A stretch of DNA of 64,000 nucleotides from Takakia lepidozioides. Lineage: Eukaryota; Streptophyta; Takakiopsida; Takakiales; Takakiaceae. Shown here piece after piece: positions 20,579 through 32,821 of the stretch. Both the position numbers and the translations under genes were made by a program. Position 1 is the stretch's first letter. Each line of letters opens with the position of its first letter. The stretch covers positions 57,986,042 through 58,050,041 of the forward strand of contig CM060734.1 in assembly GCA_030704615.1 (NCBI GenBank), given 5' to 3'. The notes under the pieces are model-generated. The model saw nothing but the letters and a program-made list of their open reading frames with translations, did not search any database and was not told where the DNA came from.

Positions 20579-20589
20579 AAATCTCATTT

Positions 20590-21436
20590 TTTGGTATGTT
20601 CCTCTACTCTGTATGTGCAGATGCGTATATGTCTTTGAGGATGGTTGCAGACAAATTGAAACTCATGCCCATGGCAGGAAATTCATAAAACAGGCAGCAA
20701 AACCTGCTCCCTTGGGATTCATTCATATGTTATACCCAAACCGTGGTATGGAGTGGATACACCCTAAGAACCTGATAAAAGAAGCCTTTCTGGAATTTGG
20801 GCAAAATGACTTAGCTATTCTCATCGATGAGATAGTTTTTGGATGGACATATCATAAACAAAGCAGTTCTGAATACTATCAGCCTGCTGTTGTTTTCCGT
20901 GATTTTTGCTTTATGCAAGACTTAATTCACTCACCAGATTGTCTATGTGACAGTGCCAAGAGGTTTCATGATTTTCGGGATGTGGATACAAAATCAGAAT
21001 TCCATCTATCTGGTTCTACACCTACGCAACACGTACGTACCATGGACCTGAATATTATTAAACATGCAAGGCTGAAAGAAATATTCAGCCTAGGTATGAA
21101 TCACATCCCTCTCAAACGTACTTTACTAAAAGACGTTGTTGAACAAGTGTCTTTGGCTCACTGAAGCACCTTCAGACCTGGCCTTATCAGTATTTTGGTT
21201 TTCAAGAATTGCTTGCTGGTAGATGTTGTGCGCTTCCTACCTTATACTATGGCAGAGTTTTGATCTTGAAGTCCTGGAATAACTATCCAGGCTTACATGT
21301 GCCTGAAAAAACTCAGCCACGCTTCTACTTTATGAATCTTGCATGTGTCTTGGCACTGACAGATCAGTTTCATGCCTACACAGGATGCTGTTTTAGGAAG
21401 ATGAATGGCTCAAGAACTAGATTATGTAAGGCTTGA
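20590..21436 (+). pseudogene. Decayed second ORF after the gag-like gene
   Basis: The open stretch ending at 21164 contains DFRDVDTKSEFHLSGS and ARLKEIFSLGMNHIPLKRT. The second block loosely recalls the segment that precedes the palm in some reverse transcriptases. A further short frame (21209-21436) has stops between coding-like blocks. The 20352-20578 part of the same frame overlaps the gag-like ORF and is not believed. The family is not identified; the arrangement suits a two-ORF retroelement, but no RT active site is visible. Confidence 0.35.
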
Positions 21437-23275
21437 CCCGTGTCAACAACAAAAAATGAATGCTTTATGTCAACTTATGGGGCTTTCAGGATATGAATGA
21501 CCAGGAATCCCGCCCTCCCACCAAGTCATAAGCCAGATTTCTAACAAAACGAAACATAGGGCTGAGTACCCTCAAGTAGATATGGGCCTGGAGTGGTATT
21601 CCAGGGCCTCATAACAAGCTCTGCTAGTTAAAGAAATGAACTCAGAAACCATTGTCCCCTATCATGCAATGAAATAGTGGTGATATAAGAGCCTTGAAGA
21701 ATGTTTGTTATCACAAGGTCTATCTTCTGATCCATCAGAGCCAGGCCATGGTGTTTCATTTCAGAGCTTAGTTTCCATGCTGCCAGAGCTATAGCCGCAG
21801 CCGCCTGAAGCTGCTGATACCAACTGTTGTTTCAAATCTGCCATCTTGCTGCCTCAAATCGGCTTCAAGTCTGCTCTAATGAGGATCACCTTCTTACTCC
21901 TTATCCCTGTTTTTGGTTCTTGATAACCACTTCTATATGTTTTGGAGTTAAGACACACAAGGGACTTCATAGAGAACAAAATCTTTGTTGAAGGCTCTGG
22001 CTGTTTTCAACAAAGGTACATGGAGCAGCAATCCCTTATGCATGAATCGGACTCTGCAAGCTTCAATAATTCAAGACAAGTGAAGACCCTCACCTGTGCC
22101 CGTCCCAAAAACCACCACATAGAGATGTGTGTTAGTGAGGATGCATCAGGTGAGTGGCAGGTTTTCACAGTTGCTATCCACGTCAGTGTTGAATTCTAAA
22201 GCATGTACAAATCGTAATCCAAGCAAGGGTACACTCAAAAAAAAAAAAAAACCTTGAGTGTTTGTGGTATGCCCTGCGCCATGGCGTCCAGTAGATGTCT
22301 CCAGCAGAACGTAATCAAAGTAGAAGTGTTCACAGATAGAGAGTAGCTCATACAGAAAGAGAGCAACATGTAATCTGTGGCTAAGTAGGGATGGAGTACT
22401 TCCCAACGAGGAGTAAGAGCGCCGCTGCGAATTTGACAGAATCATAAATTTCTGAGCAGAGCGATCACTGCATTGTCGACTGCCAGAGAGGAATCTGTCT
22501 ATCTGCCAATGCGCATCCCAAAAGCCAGCCATCACGAGTACCATGTAGCCGCAAGGGAGCAGGTTTACACGGCGCATCATCAAGGATCATAGAAGCACGA
22601 GTTCTGTGCTGTGAAATATGTCGGCCCGTTTAGGGCACAACTTCCCGATTTCTCATCCAGGGTGGATGAAAAATCACATTTTAAAGAGATGCACTTTGTT
22701 AATGGATGATATCCCATAAAAAGGTATCTTAGGGTTACGGTATAGGCTTAGGTTTAGTAACTGCCATCATTTATGATGGTACAAATTACTACCTCTTGGA
22801 TTTTTAGAATAGGTCACCATTATTCATGTATTTCATCCAGTTTAGATGAAAGAAGCAAATAGTAAGTATCATGGCCAAATGAAATCCAAAAAGTTAAAGA
22901 GGGAGAGGGAGAGAGGGAGAGAGAGGGAGAGATACCTAGAAAGATGTGGTTGGCAGAGACGGGCATTGCATATAAGAAGGTGGGGAGCTTAAAGTTGTCT
23001 GCCATAAGACCTTTGTCAAAATGCAAGTGGGAGTCCTGCCAGTCTTGCCGCAGGCATGCAGCAATGGTGCCTAACGGCAGGAACTTCAGTGCCACAGGAG
23101 GCTGGATGGGAATCGGACGTGAGTGTACCTTCCGCTGCAGGTAGAAGAGAGATGAAGTGAGAGCTTTCTTAGGTTTGTTTTGTCCATTGGGTTTGTTCTG
23201 TGCACTGCTTGTTCATCCTGAGTTTCAAGAAAATCTAGCCTGTGTATGGTGACATACTTGAGGGATGAGGCCAGC
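21437..23275. other. Region without recognised genes
   Basis: Only short shadow frames are present. A GA-rich simple repeat lies at 22899-22932. Nothing else is supported. Confidence 0.5.
22899..22932. repeat. GA-rich simple repeat
   Basis: An interrupted (GAGAGG)n purine run of about 34 bp. Confidence 0.85.
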
Positions 23276-23440
23276 CTTTTTCTTCTACAAAACAGAGATT
23301 GGAGGTTCCGAAAATTTGCCCTCACCTGATGAGGGTGCTGTGTATATAGCTAACCACCAAAGCTTTCTGGATATTTACACTGTTCCAGCTGGGACGGCCA
23401 TTCAAATTCATCAGCAAAACTAGCAATTTCTTAATCCCTA
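23276..23440 (+). repeat. Dispersed direct repeat, right copy
   Basis: Partner of 18766-18907. It is slightly longer because of small insertions (for example agcaaaactagc before aatttcttaatcc). Confidence 0.8.
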
Positions 23441-23968
23441 TGATTGGGTGGTCCATGTACCTGACTGGCCATGTGCCCTTGAAGCGCATGGACAAAAGAA
23501 GCCAAATGGTGCGCAGCTCTTCAATTGAGTGTTAGATTTGATACTTGTGGATTTTAGAACAGGAGCTGGCTTGGGTTTGCCAGTCTCTTTTATCTGAGAA
23601 TAGCTTGTCTCACAGATATTGTGGGCTGTGATGGTAACTCTACTGTGAAATTTTATATTTGGCAACATTTCCTTGCCTACTCCAGAGTAACATCTCACCA
23701 TGTCTTCTTCACTTGCATGTAAAGTGGGCGGCCAGGCTTAAATATCAGTAGTATTGGATGGCAGTTGATCTCTCTGACATTCAGGGTGTTGGGGACCTAC
23801 TAGATCTCAATGAGGGAGATAGCATGTTTGAAGCTGAAATGGTTGACCATGTCCCACTGGTGGTCAAAATATCTAAGCTACCTCTTTGCGAATGCAGCCA
23901 CATATATCTACTATTTGTAAGTATGATCTAGCCAATGTAATCTGGTTTTGTTGCTGCCTTCTGTACAG

Positions 23969-24603
23969 GAATGCTTGAAGACATGCCTGAAGCTGGTGAA
24001 GCAGGGTGTCCCTGTGTTGCTTTTCCCTGAGGGAATGCACTACGGATGGCAAAATGGCTGCTTTCAAGGTAAGCTTGTTGTATTCAGATCAGGGAAAGGA
24101 GTGTCACTCAAAAGAGGGGAGTAAGTTCAACAGACTACAAAGCAGTACCATTGCTTCTTCTGCTCTCCACTGGGCTCCTGCTGTCCCAGAGTCAGATTGA
24201 AAAAAATCTGGCTGAATCCACATTGATCCAACCATTACAGCTACCTCTGAAACAATTCTGTGAGACTAGGCTGTGAGAGGAGCTTTTTCCCACGAGTCCT
24301 CGTCTCTCTCTTTTTCTCCCAACCAGTGATAGGTGCATTGCTGATGATTGCCATCTTGTATGTGGGTTGGCACAGAAAGGGGCGTTCACAGTGGCAGCCA
24401 AGGGAAGGGTTCCAGTGGTACCCGTTAGTTTGATAGGAACTGGCAAACTTATGCCCAATGGTTTGGAAGGCTCACTACGACCTGGCACTCTCAGAGAAAT
24501 TATTCACCCTCCCTTGCGTGGAAGCAACGCACACACGCTCTGTGATGAATCAAGGGCTGTGATAGCTGAGACCCTGCTCAAGCATGGTCTTCCTGTGCAT
24601 TAA
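23969..24603 (+). pseudogene. 3' part of a plastid-type 1-acyl-glycerol-3-phosphate acyltransferase, with a damaged motif
   Basis: Two exon-like blocks, 23969-24068 and 24376-24603, are separated by a GT-AG intron. The first encodes ECLKTCLKLVKQGVPVLLF and then FPEG. The second encodes KGAFTVAAKGRVPVVPVSL, GTGKLMPNG and a C-terminal end HGLPVH. These are the last blocks of PlsC-type LPAT, which makes phosphatidic acid in plastids. Between FPEG and the TDGKMAAFK continuation the frame slips by two bases, which destroys the conserved motif after FPEG. The upstream exons, with the catalytic HX4D motif, were not found in the preceding 3 kb. This is a gene fragment or, less likely, the end of a gene with a distant 5' part and an assembly error. 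Confidence 0.7.
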
Positions 24604-26902
24604 AACTTTAAGCAATTCTTCAGTTACAGAGAATCCCTTTTTTGAAGGGCTTCCTAGAGGATATATGGAAAGCCCGAACCAATTGTTTGTATCAAGGTAA
24701 GTCACACTACCTCATCAATCTGCTGTCTGTGAGGAGCCCAAAAGTTAACCCCAACAGTGTCAAATTTGAAGGGACTTGAAAACAAACTCGTGCTGTAGTC
24801 TCATTCTCTCGAGTGCAGACGCACAAGACACAATCTTCAAAGGGGGTTTGCTAACGATAGTGATCAAAGAGAGAGAAGACTCCAGCCGAAGCCACTTCAC
24901 CTTTCGGGGCCCTCTTTCGGAGGTGGAGGATAGTGATCAAGTAGTTGTGATTGTCATCCTACAGTGTAGATCACCCTCCTCTGCCTCCCCCTTCTGCCCA
25001 TGTCTGACTGCGTTCTGGAGTGAAGAGTGAGAAGAGGCGAATAGATGAAGCTTGGGTGGGCCGGTACTGCTGTCCTTTGTTGGAGCACTATGGAAGAGGT
25101 TGCAGCTGTGGATTCGAACCTGCATCATCATTAGGGGGACGTCAGATCTGGTCACCTAGCTTGAACCCCCTTGTATGATCCTCTTCACCTTACTTCTCCT
25201 CTAGCTTTGTGCTGGCTCTATCTTCTAGATGGGGAATGTCACTTTGAGCTTGGCAATATATCATGTTCTCAGACTTTTCAGTATTGTTTACAGTGGAAGT
25301 TGCCTGGACTGAACCCACAACCACTTCCAAGGTGGTTATGTGCCCATTACCACTCAGCTACAACTTGGTTGTCTATGCAGCAACATATTAAGAGGCTAGG
25401 TTATGGAGCTGAAACAGGCGTCATCTTGGCAATGAGCCGTGGACGGAGTTCCTTGAATCTAGATTAATGAACTATTCCTACTCCAGTATTTGCTTCACGG
25501 AACTACTTCATGCAACTTCGTGAAAGATCTACAGATTCTGTTTGTGCTAGGTCGACCATGAGAGCGACCATGACAGCTTGTTTGTATTGTGGTGACGGTC
25601 ATCTCTACAGAAATCCAATCCTATTCTTGGAAATATGTCCATGCTTCACACCCAATACAATTTTGGTTAGATCTGAGACAATTTTATTCAAAGAATTAAT
25701 TAGCTGGCGTAGGCAACGCTCCAATGCCAATTGTAAAGTTTGAATTTCCCTTCCAGAACTCGAGAATATTGAATACATCTCTCTTGTCGATATGTTGGGA
25801 TGTCCTTGTCTAGTGACAAGGTCAGGGGCCTATTTTGTTTTCCAGCTACGAGCGAAGAAGGAGAGCAGCAGCTGAGAAAATACCAAAGCTCTAAGAATGC
25901 AATAGCACAAAACACTCAAAAAGAAAAAATTGAAGAGACGATTAGGACTAGTGAATTACTTGGGAGGACCGAAATCTAGGTGTGCCTTGATTTTTGCAAC
26001 TTTTCTTATTTTTGTTGTTTTTTTTTTCTTTTGGATAGACGGTCATATCAGAAAACTCTTGTGAATTGGAAAATCTTAGGTTGCATGGTGCATATATTGT
26101 TTGTATTGGCGTGTTGGAAATCCTTGGTTTTGGGTTCAGTCCACCGATTGGTGTCACAAAGGTGTCCACCTTCCTGCTGGAAGGCATATTCCTTGGGTCA
26201 AGAGACACCATAATTTGACCAGCATTACCATCATTTGGGATTATGGAGGAACCACCATCTCCCTCCCCTTGTACACTAGTTTTTTGGACCTGCATGTTTC
26301 TTTAGGATATCGAAATAATTTGGTAACGCAGAGCTATGACAAGAAGGTTTAGTAACTTCTCCACCTAAAGAAATGGGAACTAGCTCCACCCAAATCTCTG
26401 GATGCTTTCTACTCGATAATGAAATTTGACCCATCTCCATTTGATTAATTCACAGGGACATTCTATACAAACATATTACATCCACATGATCGAAGGTCTT
26501 ACGAAGGAAAAACATAGACATTTCTCCACTATCTCCGTTACATGGACCTAGACATCTATACATTTGAATAGATGGCTTACAGAGCAAGCTCTTGAGGTCC
26601 CCAAGAAGTTTGGACCAGCATACAAAGCAAACAAACAAAAATGGCCAAGAAAACTTAGTGAGTGTGGGGAGTGGAGTCAGTTATGGGCGGTTGTGTGTAG
26701 CATTGCAGCTCCCCTGCATGCCCCGTGTGTAGCTCCCTGTGGGTTTTCGAGTTTTTGCTCTTACATACAAGTAGAAGAGGGTGGCGAGTGAGAGAGAGAG
26801 TGGGAGCAAAGTGTGGAGTTGTTCTGCACGGGCTTGTGGTGCAGGTTGGTGTGCTGTGTGGTAAAGGCAGAGGTAGAGAGTATAGGATTGAGGTGGGGAG
26901 AC
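24604..26902. other. Intergenic region upstream of METTL5
   Basis: No gene is recognised. A SINE-like fragment lies at 26110-26216. The last few hundred bases should include the METTL5 promoter; no clear element was picked out. Confidence 0.5.
26110..26216 (+). repeat. SINE-like fragment with a B-box-like start
   Basis: GGGTTCAGTCC at 26132-26142 resembles a pol III B box (GGTTCGANTCC). It is followed by caaaggtgtccacctt, ctggaaggca and aagagacaccataat, blocks shared with the minus-strand copy at 32822-33115 and with 6475-6560. Confidence 0.5.
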
Positions 26903-29900
26903 ATGCAGCTGAAGCAGCTGGAGTCCAGTCTGCGCAATGTCAAAAAGTTCGCATCGCCCAAAGTAAGTGTTTCTTTGTAAAGTCCCCTGCCCAATCTTGG
27001 GAAGTACTTCGCCTAAAAAATTGCGACTCCGTCTCTTTCGCTCAGACTCTGAAGATGGCATCGTCCTTCCGTGGTGAAGAGTATACGAGAATCTATTAAA
27101 ACGATAACAACTAATCTTCTTGGCGAGATGCGATTTGTCATTGACTTTTGTTCTAACTATTTGATGCAAACCCATGGCCCTTCCTGGTTGGAGCAATGTG
27201 AACCCCTCTTTCTGGTCGCCGTATTAGGAGGTCATAACCGGTATCAGTTCCAATCAGCAGTGCCCTTGGTACTATTGCAAGCAGGTCCTTTGACTGAATG
27301 CATATCTCTCTCTAGACCATGGGAGCGCCTGTGGACGTACAAAATTTTCTTTTTTCAGTTTTCTCCCTTTCCCAGTAGGTATGTAGTAGACAGACGAGTG
27401 AGGAGTGATGCAATGGCAACTTTGGACTTGTGAAGGAACAACAGCAGCGTTGTGCCTTGTGTGTGGGCAGTTTGAGCTGGAGCAATATCCAACGGGGCCT
27501 CATATTGCATCCCGCATGCTTTTCATGGTAACTGCATGTTGCCTCTGTCTAATTCACATATTTGAGGGGTATCTTTTGTGGGAGAGGCCTCTTTGCCCGC
27601 CTAGACCAGCGCTTGCCTTTCCTCTGCCCTTGTAAACAGAGAGAAAGAGTGCTCTTCTGGGAGCTGAAAGGGTATGTTGTCCAGGGAGCTGTTATGTCTT
27701 GTTTGCAGCAATCTCTTATAAGGGGGTGTTGCTGGGTCCCATTTCACCTTACCCTCTGATAAACCATTTGTGTTCTAGAAACTGTCCAACCCGTATGGTA
27801 TACATGTTGCTCATCTTGGCATTGTATGATCAGGCAGAGAGAACCTATGGGGACATAGTTGGCAAGGTTGTGGCTGACTTTGGCTGTGGTTGCGGCACCC
27901 TCGCCATTGCTGCTTCTTTGTCTGAGGCAGGGTAAACCATCTCAGCTCTTATTCATGCTAAACCCTTACCCTATTTCTCTGTCTGCCATGAGTACCAATC
28001 CTCCTTTTGGAGTCAGGAGCCTTCAATATGCAGGACCACCCATCTATTGCCAGGGCTCTCTCTCTCTCTCCCTCTCTCTCTCTCTCTTTTTCCATGTGCA
28101 GTCATTCTTCCATTCTTTGTTGTCTATCTGCTTTTGGGCCTCCGGAGATTTAATAATTTAATATTTTTCCCGTCTCTTGCTCTCTACACATGTGCACACA
28201 CATCTGTAGTTCAACACAGTGAGAATCTGTCTGAAAGGCGCCAGGTGGGGTTTGCAGGCAGGTTGTAGGGGTTGAATTGGATGCAGATGCAGTGACCCTT
28301 GCTCAGCAGAACTGCATGGCACTCGAGGTACCTTGTCGATTGATTGCCAAGTGGCCCAAGAGAGTAATAGCTTTGTGTATGCTAGTTACCAAATTTCACT
28401 GCTCTTATGATTTGTGAGTTTGTCCTAAATTCGTATTTTGTACATGTCATGGTTCATCTCCTCATGGCTGAAGTCATTCATTCATCAACAATCTTAGCAA
28501 CAACTGGTGTTTTGATTCAATAGGCGAAGCAGAATATTTCCGTCACATTCATGGGGTTTTGGGTTGTCGACTTAGAATGGTCATTGTGTGACAAACAGGA
28601 ATGGGTATGGAGAATGCTAAGCATGGGGAAGGTTGGAAGCAGGTAGAGGTGGATCTGATGCAGGCCAACCTTGCAAAGTTGCCATGGAGAGGTAACCTCT
28701 AGCTGTCAAAACTGAGTGGACTGTATTTACCCTTCCTCCACTTTTATCATTTGTCAATGCAATCAATTAATCTCTTCCTGTTGCAGGTTCTTTTGTGGAC
28801 ACGGTTGTGATGAATCCTCCATTTGGAACCCCACGCAAAAATGTCGATATGGAGTTTCTATCAGCAGCTCTCAAGGTTGTCACTGTCACCAACCAGAATG
28901 GAGGGTCCGAATGATTGCTAGCAGATTCTGCTCTGAGAAAATCAAACAATTGTTTTTAGATGAGGCATTTCTTTCTGCTGAAGGGGTTTTGGTTTCTTGC
29001 TACCTCTTTACCAAGTTCCTCACATAACAAGTTCAGATTCTTCTAGATTCTACCTGCATTCAGTTCCCACAGATGTTTCCAAGCATTCAACTAAGGCCTG
29101 TACAATGGGGGCTGGCAACAAGATTTAAAACTTAGACTTCAGGTCTCTGAATCAGGCTCCTCACTGTTTAAGAACAAGTACGATGGAGTCGCTGCTTTTC
29201 TCCACACTTTGGCCTGCCTAGTGGTTATCAAATGTGTAGATAGGGTGCTGGCTTTCAGAAGTAAACTTCATATTCATTCTTGGGTTGGCAAGTTATGCCA
29301 TGAAACAAATTCTGCAGATTCACATCTCAGTCATTTTCTCCACTTCTGACCAGGTTGCAGGAACAGCTGTCTATTCATTGCACCTGAGTACAAGAAGAGT
29401 GGTCTCTCTCTGTTCCTGTCTCTCTCTCTTTCTTCTCTCAAGTTCCTTTCTTTTGCGTACTTGGTTTTGTTGTGTGCATTCGCCCTCTGCTGGCCTTTTT
29501 AATCAAGGTCCTGACAAAAGTTTGGACAGTTTGGACCAAATGAATGAGTGACAAGACATGAACGGCATCTGTGGCAGCAAGTGGAGCGTATGGCTTTGCA
29601 AGACTTTGGAGCCAAAACTGCTGAAGTTTTGTGTGAGGTATGTTGGTCACTAACTCCACCCTCACCGGTTCTTTGGGAAAGTGGCCACAGTTAGTGTGTG
29701 TGCTCCCTCTTCCATTCACCCTGCCCTCCTCTTGAAAAGACAACCTGCTACTGTTTGCCAGCTTTTGAGGAATATATGTCACTTCACAGGAACTTGCAGG
29801 GGTCAATTGTGTAACCCATTCTTGTGTAGCAGGTTTTACATCTTGCTCCCCCAGGGCTTTGATGAGCTCAAGCTTCAAGGAGCTCTTCAATCCCAAATTC

Positions 29901-30146
29901 CTCTTAACTACGATTCTGGCAATCATGGAGTGATAGCATTCTTATCTATTTCCCAGCAATATTTCCAAGATTTATAGTACGTTTGAGCTGACCTACGGTC
30001 TGGGCTTGATCCAGTGCTAAAAAACATCTTCCTTCTGTATGTAGCTGAGGTACGAACTTCCAGCCCCTTACCTCAAAGAGGAGCCCCATGTGGACATAGC
30101 TGTGGACATTTGGCGTTTCACTCCCCGACAGCTCCTACCCCTGTGA
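26903..30146 (+). CDS. METTL5: METTL5-type 18S rRNA N6-adenosine methyltransferase
   Basis: Nine exons can be placed, all joined in phase at GT-AG sites: 26903-26962, 27471-27527, 27834-27931, 28258-28327, 28643-28691, 28787-28875, 29354-29387, 29549-29637 and 30045-30146. They encode 215 residues, close to the usual length. Hallmarks in order are MQLKQLESSL, LEQYPTGPHIASRML, the SAM-binding DFGCGCGTLAIAA, VVGVELDADAV, the catalytic NPPFGT, TAVYSLHL, and the end VDIAVDIWRF. Family members, with TRMT112, methylate one adenosine in helix 44 of 18S rRNA. The exon 7/8 junction is the least certain. The last exon's 3' part is partly duplicated just downstream (30230-30329). Confidence 0.92.
28056..28087. 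repeat. (CT)n microsatellite in METTL5 intron 3
   Basis: A CT run of about 32 bp with one interruption. It lies in a pyrimidine-rich part of the intron. Confidence 0.85.
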
Positions 30147-30329
30147 ATCATAATATAGGACGTCCATCAAGTGGATAGAAATGAAGTACCAAAAGGCATT
30201 GCAAGGAAGCTTTCAAGCACAGTTAGCTATGGACAGTTTTGGCGTTTCACTCCCCAACAGCTCTACCACTGTGAATCATAATAGGAGGTCCATGAAGTGG
30301 ATAGAATTGAAGTACCAAAAGGCATTGCA
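30103..30329 (+). repeat. Tandem duplication covering the METTL5 stop region
   Basis: 30103-30203 recurs at 30230-30329 with about 10% divergence and small indels, at a spacing of 127 bp. Both copies contain ggcgtttcactcccc and then aagtaccaaaaggcattgca. The second copy lies after the stop, so it probably sits in the 3' untranslated region. Confidence 0.85.
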
Positions 30330-31348
30330 TCTTCTCTCTAAGTTTCCACCATCCACAGTGGGTAATTTTCTTCCATTTCAACTCTGAGGGTCCTAAATTG
30401 GGTATCATCGAGCTACTGTACAGCGCCAAAGCCCTAATATCTTTCAAAGTTTTGTGGACATCTACAGTGAGGACACAAACATATAAAAGCACAGAGGGAA
30501 CATCACTGTATACAGGATAGAGAAAGAGAGCCGCGGGAGTGTTGGTTTATAAGGGTCTCTCATCAATAAGTTTGCTTTTGAAGTCTTGCCCGATTTTCTC
30601 TAAGACATATATGTGCCGAAACCTGTGCTCAGAACCCCTATGGAAGTGTGACTTCCTTGTGCCCTGCATCAGTCCTCAGTATCACGAGGGTACCTGCCCT
30701 ACGGTAAGTGGCATCCCTTGGGTGCCCGCAGGATTTCAGTCCGCTGAGTCACTGAACCATCGAAGAGACTCCTTCACAGGATTCTCTATGCACAATGCAA
30801 GGCAATGAAGACCAAATCCATAGGAAATGGATGTTGTATGAATCAAACATTTCTGGTCAGGAATCTGCAGAGTAATGATCACAGTTTGTAGGGCAATGGA
30901 TCAAAGTGGTGCACCTGCTGGATCCCTTTTACAATCTCACAAGAATAAGTTGCAGGCAGCTCACAAGTAGAAAAAGGAAGGTCTCACAAGAGTTCCAGGA
31001 AGTAATGCATGGGGTGGATATATCTGTGGTTATGTCTAGTCGTTGAGGCCTCTTGCAACACCTGAAGACACAATTGAAGTACCCCAACGAGCTTCCATAT
31101 TGCAAAAGGTGTAAACATGTGAACAGACATAAGAAGGTTGCAGGATGAAAATAACCTTACTGTTGTCCTTTATCAACTGCAAGGCATAGCTCTTGTTAGT
31201 AGCATACAACTTGACACCCAGGTTTGTTGCTAGTACATTCGTAGATAAGGTTTCCTAGGAAAGATCGCAGCTTCCCAGAGTTCTTATGGCCAATCAGAAC
31301 GAAACGAATGTAAGCCAAGCTGCTTGTCTCTTGTCTCGTAGCTTGCAG
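30330..31348. other. Spacer between METTL5 and MO25
   Basis: The two genes converge here. No further gene is recognised; the 89-codon frame at 30539-30808 has no family features. Confidence 0.5.
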
Positions 31349-32371
31349 TCAGGAACAAATTGCTATCTCTTTGATTTCCAAATTTGCTATCTCCTTCACA
31401 ACCTGGGCCTTATCTTGGTCAAATTGAGTATCCTCTTTCTCTGTCTTGAAATCGCTGAAGAAACGAAGAAGTTTACTGCGATTGGCCACCAAAATGTTGA
31501 CTATTTCAGCAGGCTTGTTCACATTGGCCACAAACACCTTGAAAACATGAAAAGCCTCTATCTGAATGGCTTTGCTTGGCGCTTTGAGAAGGTTCATTAG
31601 GATGCACAAATTCTCCTTGGAGCTAACATAGCGCATCATCACAGTCACGTTCGAGCGATCCAACAAGATGTCGCCCAACAACTTCACAGCTTGTCGTCTG
31701 GTGATATAATTCGGAGACAGCAACAGCTGGGAATTGTACTGGGTGAAAAACCAGTTGTAATTTCTGGTGAGGTAGTCGGCTACAGTTGATTTATGTCTTG
31801 TCAAGAGCTCCTTGAAGGTCGCAGCAGCATCAGATGCGACTTCGAAGTTGGGAAGCTCTACGTAAGTGAAAAATTTCGGAAAATTCTTTGATTCCAGCAC
31901 ATACCGAGCAATGTTCTGGTGCCGGATACACTCGCGCAGCATGGTGCCGTAGTGCAATGCCAACTCTGGAGTCTCATATCCAGTAACAAGCAGATCCATC
32001 AGGTCTTTGTTCTTGTCAAGGTAGTCGGACGCAATGAGGCGTGAATTCACCTGCTGACGCTGCAGATTAGCCACCACCTGCGTACTATCCTTGCGTGTCT
32101 CCAAATCAAGCTTGGGCAGAAACTGGATAAGCAAGCGCATTGTGTCCTCCTTGAACACCTCTTGAGTAAGCTGCGCGCACGCCTCTGGCACAGGCTCCGA
32201 CTCGCTGTTCCCATACAGCACCACCTTCATCTCCCGGATGTTCCTGGCCAGCTCCCCCATCTTTTCATCCCTCCTCGAGTCCCGAAGTGCTTGCAGAGAC
32301 AAGAGCTGATCTCTCGTCACCCGCACCAGCTCAGCTAGGGTGCGCTTCTTCTTCTCAAACAAACCCTTCAT
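31349..32371 (-). CDS. MO25/CAB39-like scaffold protein, intronless
   Basis: A 340-residue frame, the usual MO25 length, starts [20 protein letters not shown]. An upstream in-frame extension to 32434 is not believed, because conservation begins at this Met. It has the helical-repeat sequence typical of the family: [20 protein letters not shown], then [20 protein letters not shown], and [15 protein letters not shown] near the end. In animals MO25 holds LKB1 or STE20-type kinases in an active shape; in plants it is linked to Ste20/NDR kinase signalling in polarity and division. The coding region is uninterrupted, whereas the neighbouring METTL5 and LHCA3 genes have introns. It may be a retrocopy that stayed intact, or the family may be intronless in this lineage. 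Confidence 0.9.
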   Translation of the reverse strand: MKGLFEKKKRTLAELVRVTRDQLLSLQALRDSRRDEKMGELARNIREMKVVLYGNSESEPVPEACAQLTQEVFKEDTMRLLIQFLPKLDLETRKDSTQVVANLQRQQVNSRLIASDYLDKNKDLMDLLVTGYETPELALHYGTMLRECIRHQNIARYVLESKNFPKFFTYVELPNFEVASDAAATFKELLTRHKSTVADYLTRNYNWFFTQYNSQLLLSPNYITRRQAVKLLGDILLDRSNVTVMMRYVSSKENLCILMNLLKAPSKAIQIEAFHVFKVFVANVNKPAEIVNILVANRSKLLRFFSDFKTEKEDTQFDQDKAQVVKEIANLEIKEIAICS

Positions 32372-32821
32372 GGCTCCCACCTCTCCCCCCCCCAAAAAAA
32401 AACAACAACCCCCAAAAGCCCACCCCTCCAACAACCCACAGCCTCAGATCAATCTCTCCTTGTTCCTTGCAGGATCACACCGTCTGCTCCCTTCTCCTCA
32501 AAACCGACCTCGTCATCCACCCCACCTCCCTCTTCCCCTTCCTCTTTCCACACCGAACAACTCGGATTCCTTGCTGCCCTCCTCCCTCCTTGCCGTGCAG
32601 CTGAGCACATCAGGCACTTGCTTGCTGAGAATCTCGCAGAGCATGGCCTGCCATGGCAAGTCTGCAATCAGCAGGCCTGCTCTTCTCTCTCGAGCACAAG
32701 ACGAGCGCAGCGTGGTGGATGACTACACAGAGCGTCGTACCAGACCAGCTTTTTGACACTTGCTTGACACCCTTTTATAGATTACAGATAATCCTGTCCA
32801 AATTTCAAAACATTCTGATGT

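Noticed and set aside
22820-23144. Overlapping frames on both strands that look partly protein-like
   Set aside because: I tried to fit them as upstream LPAT exons; neither strand shows the HX4D motif or other PlsC blocks.
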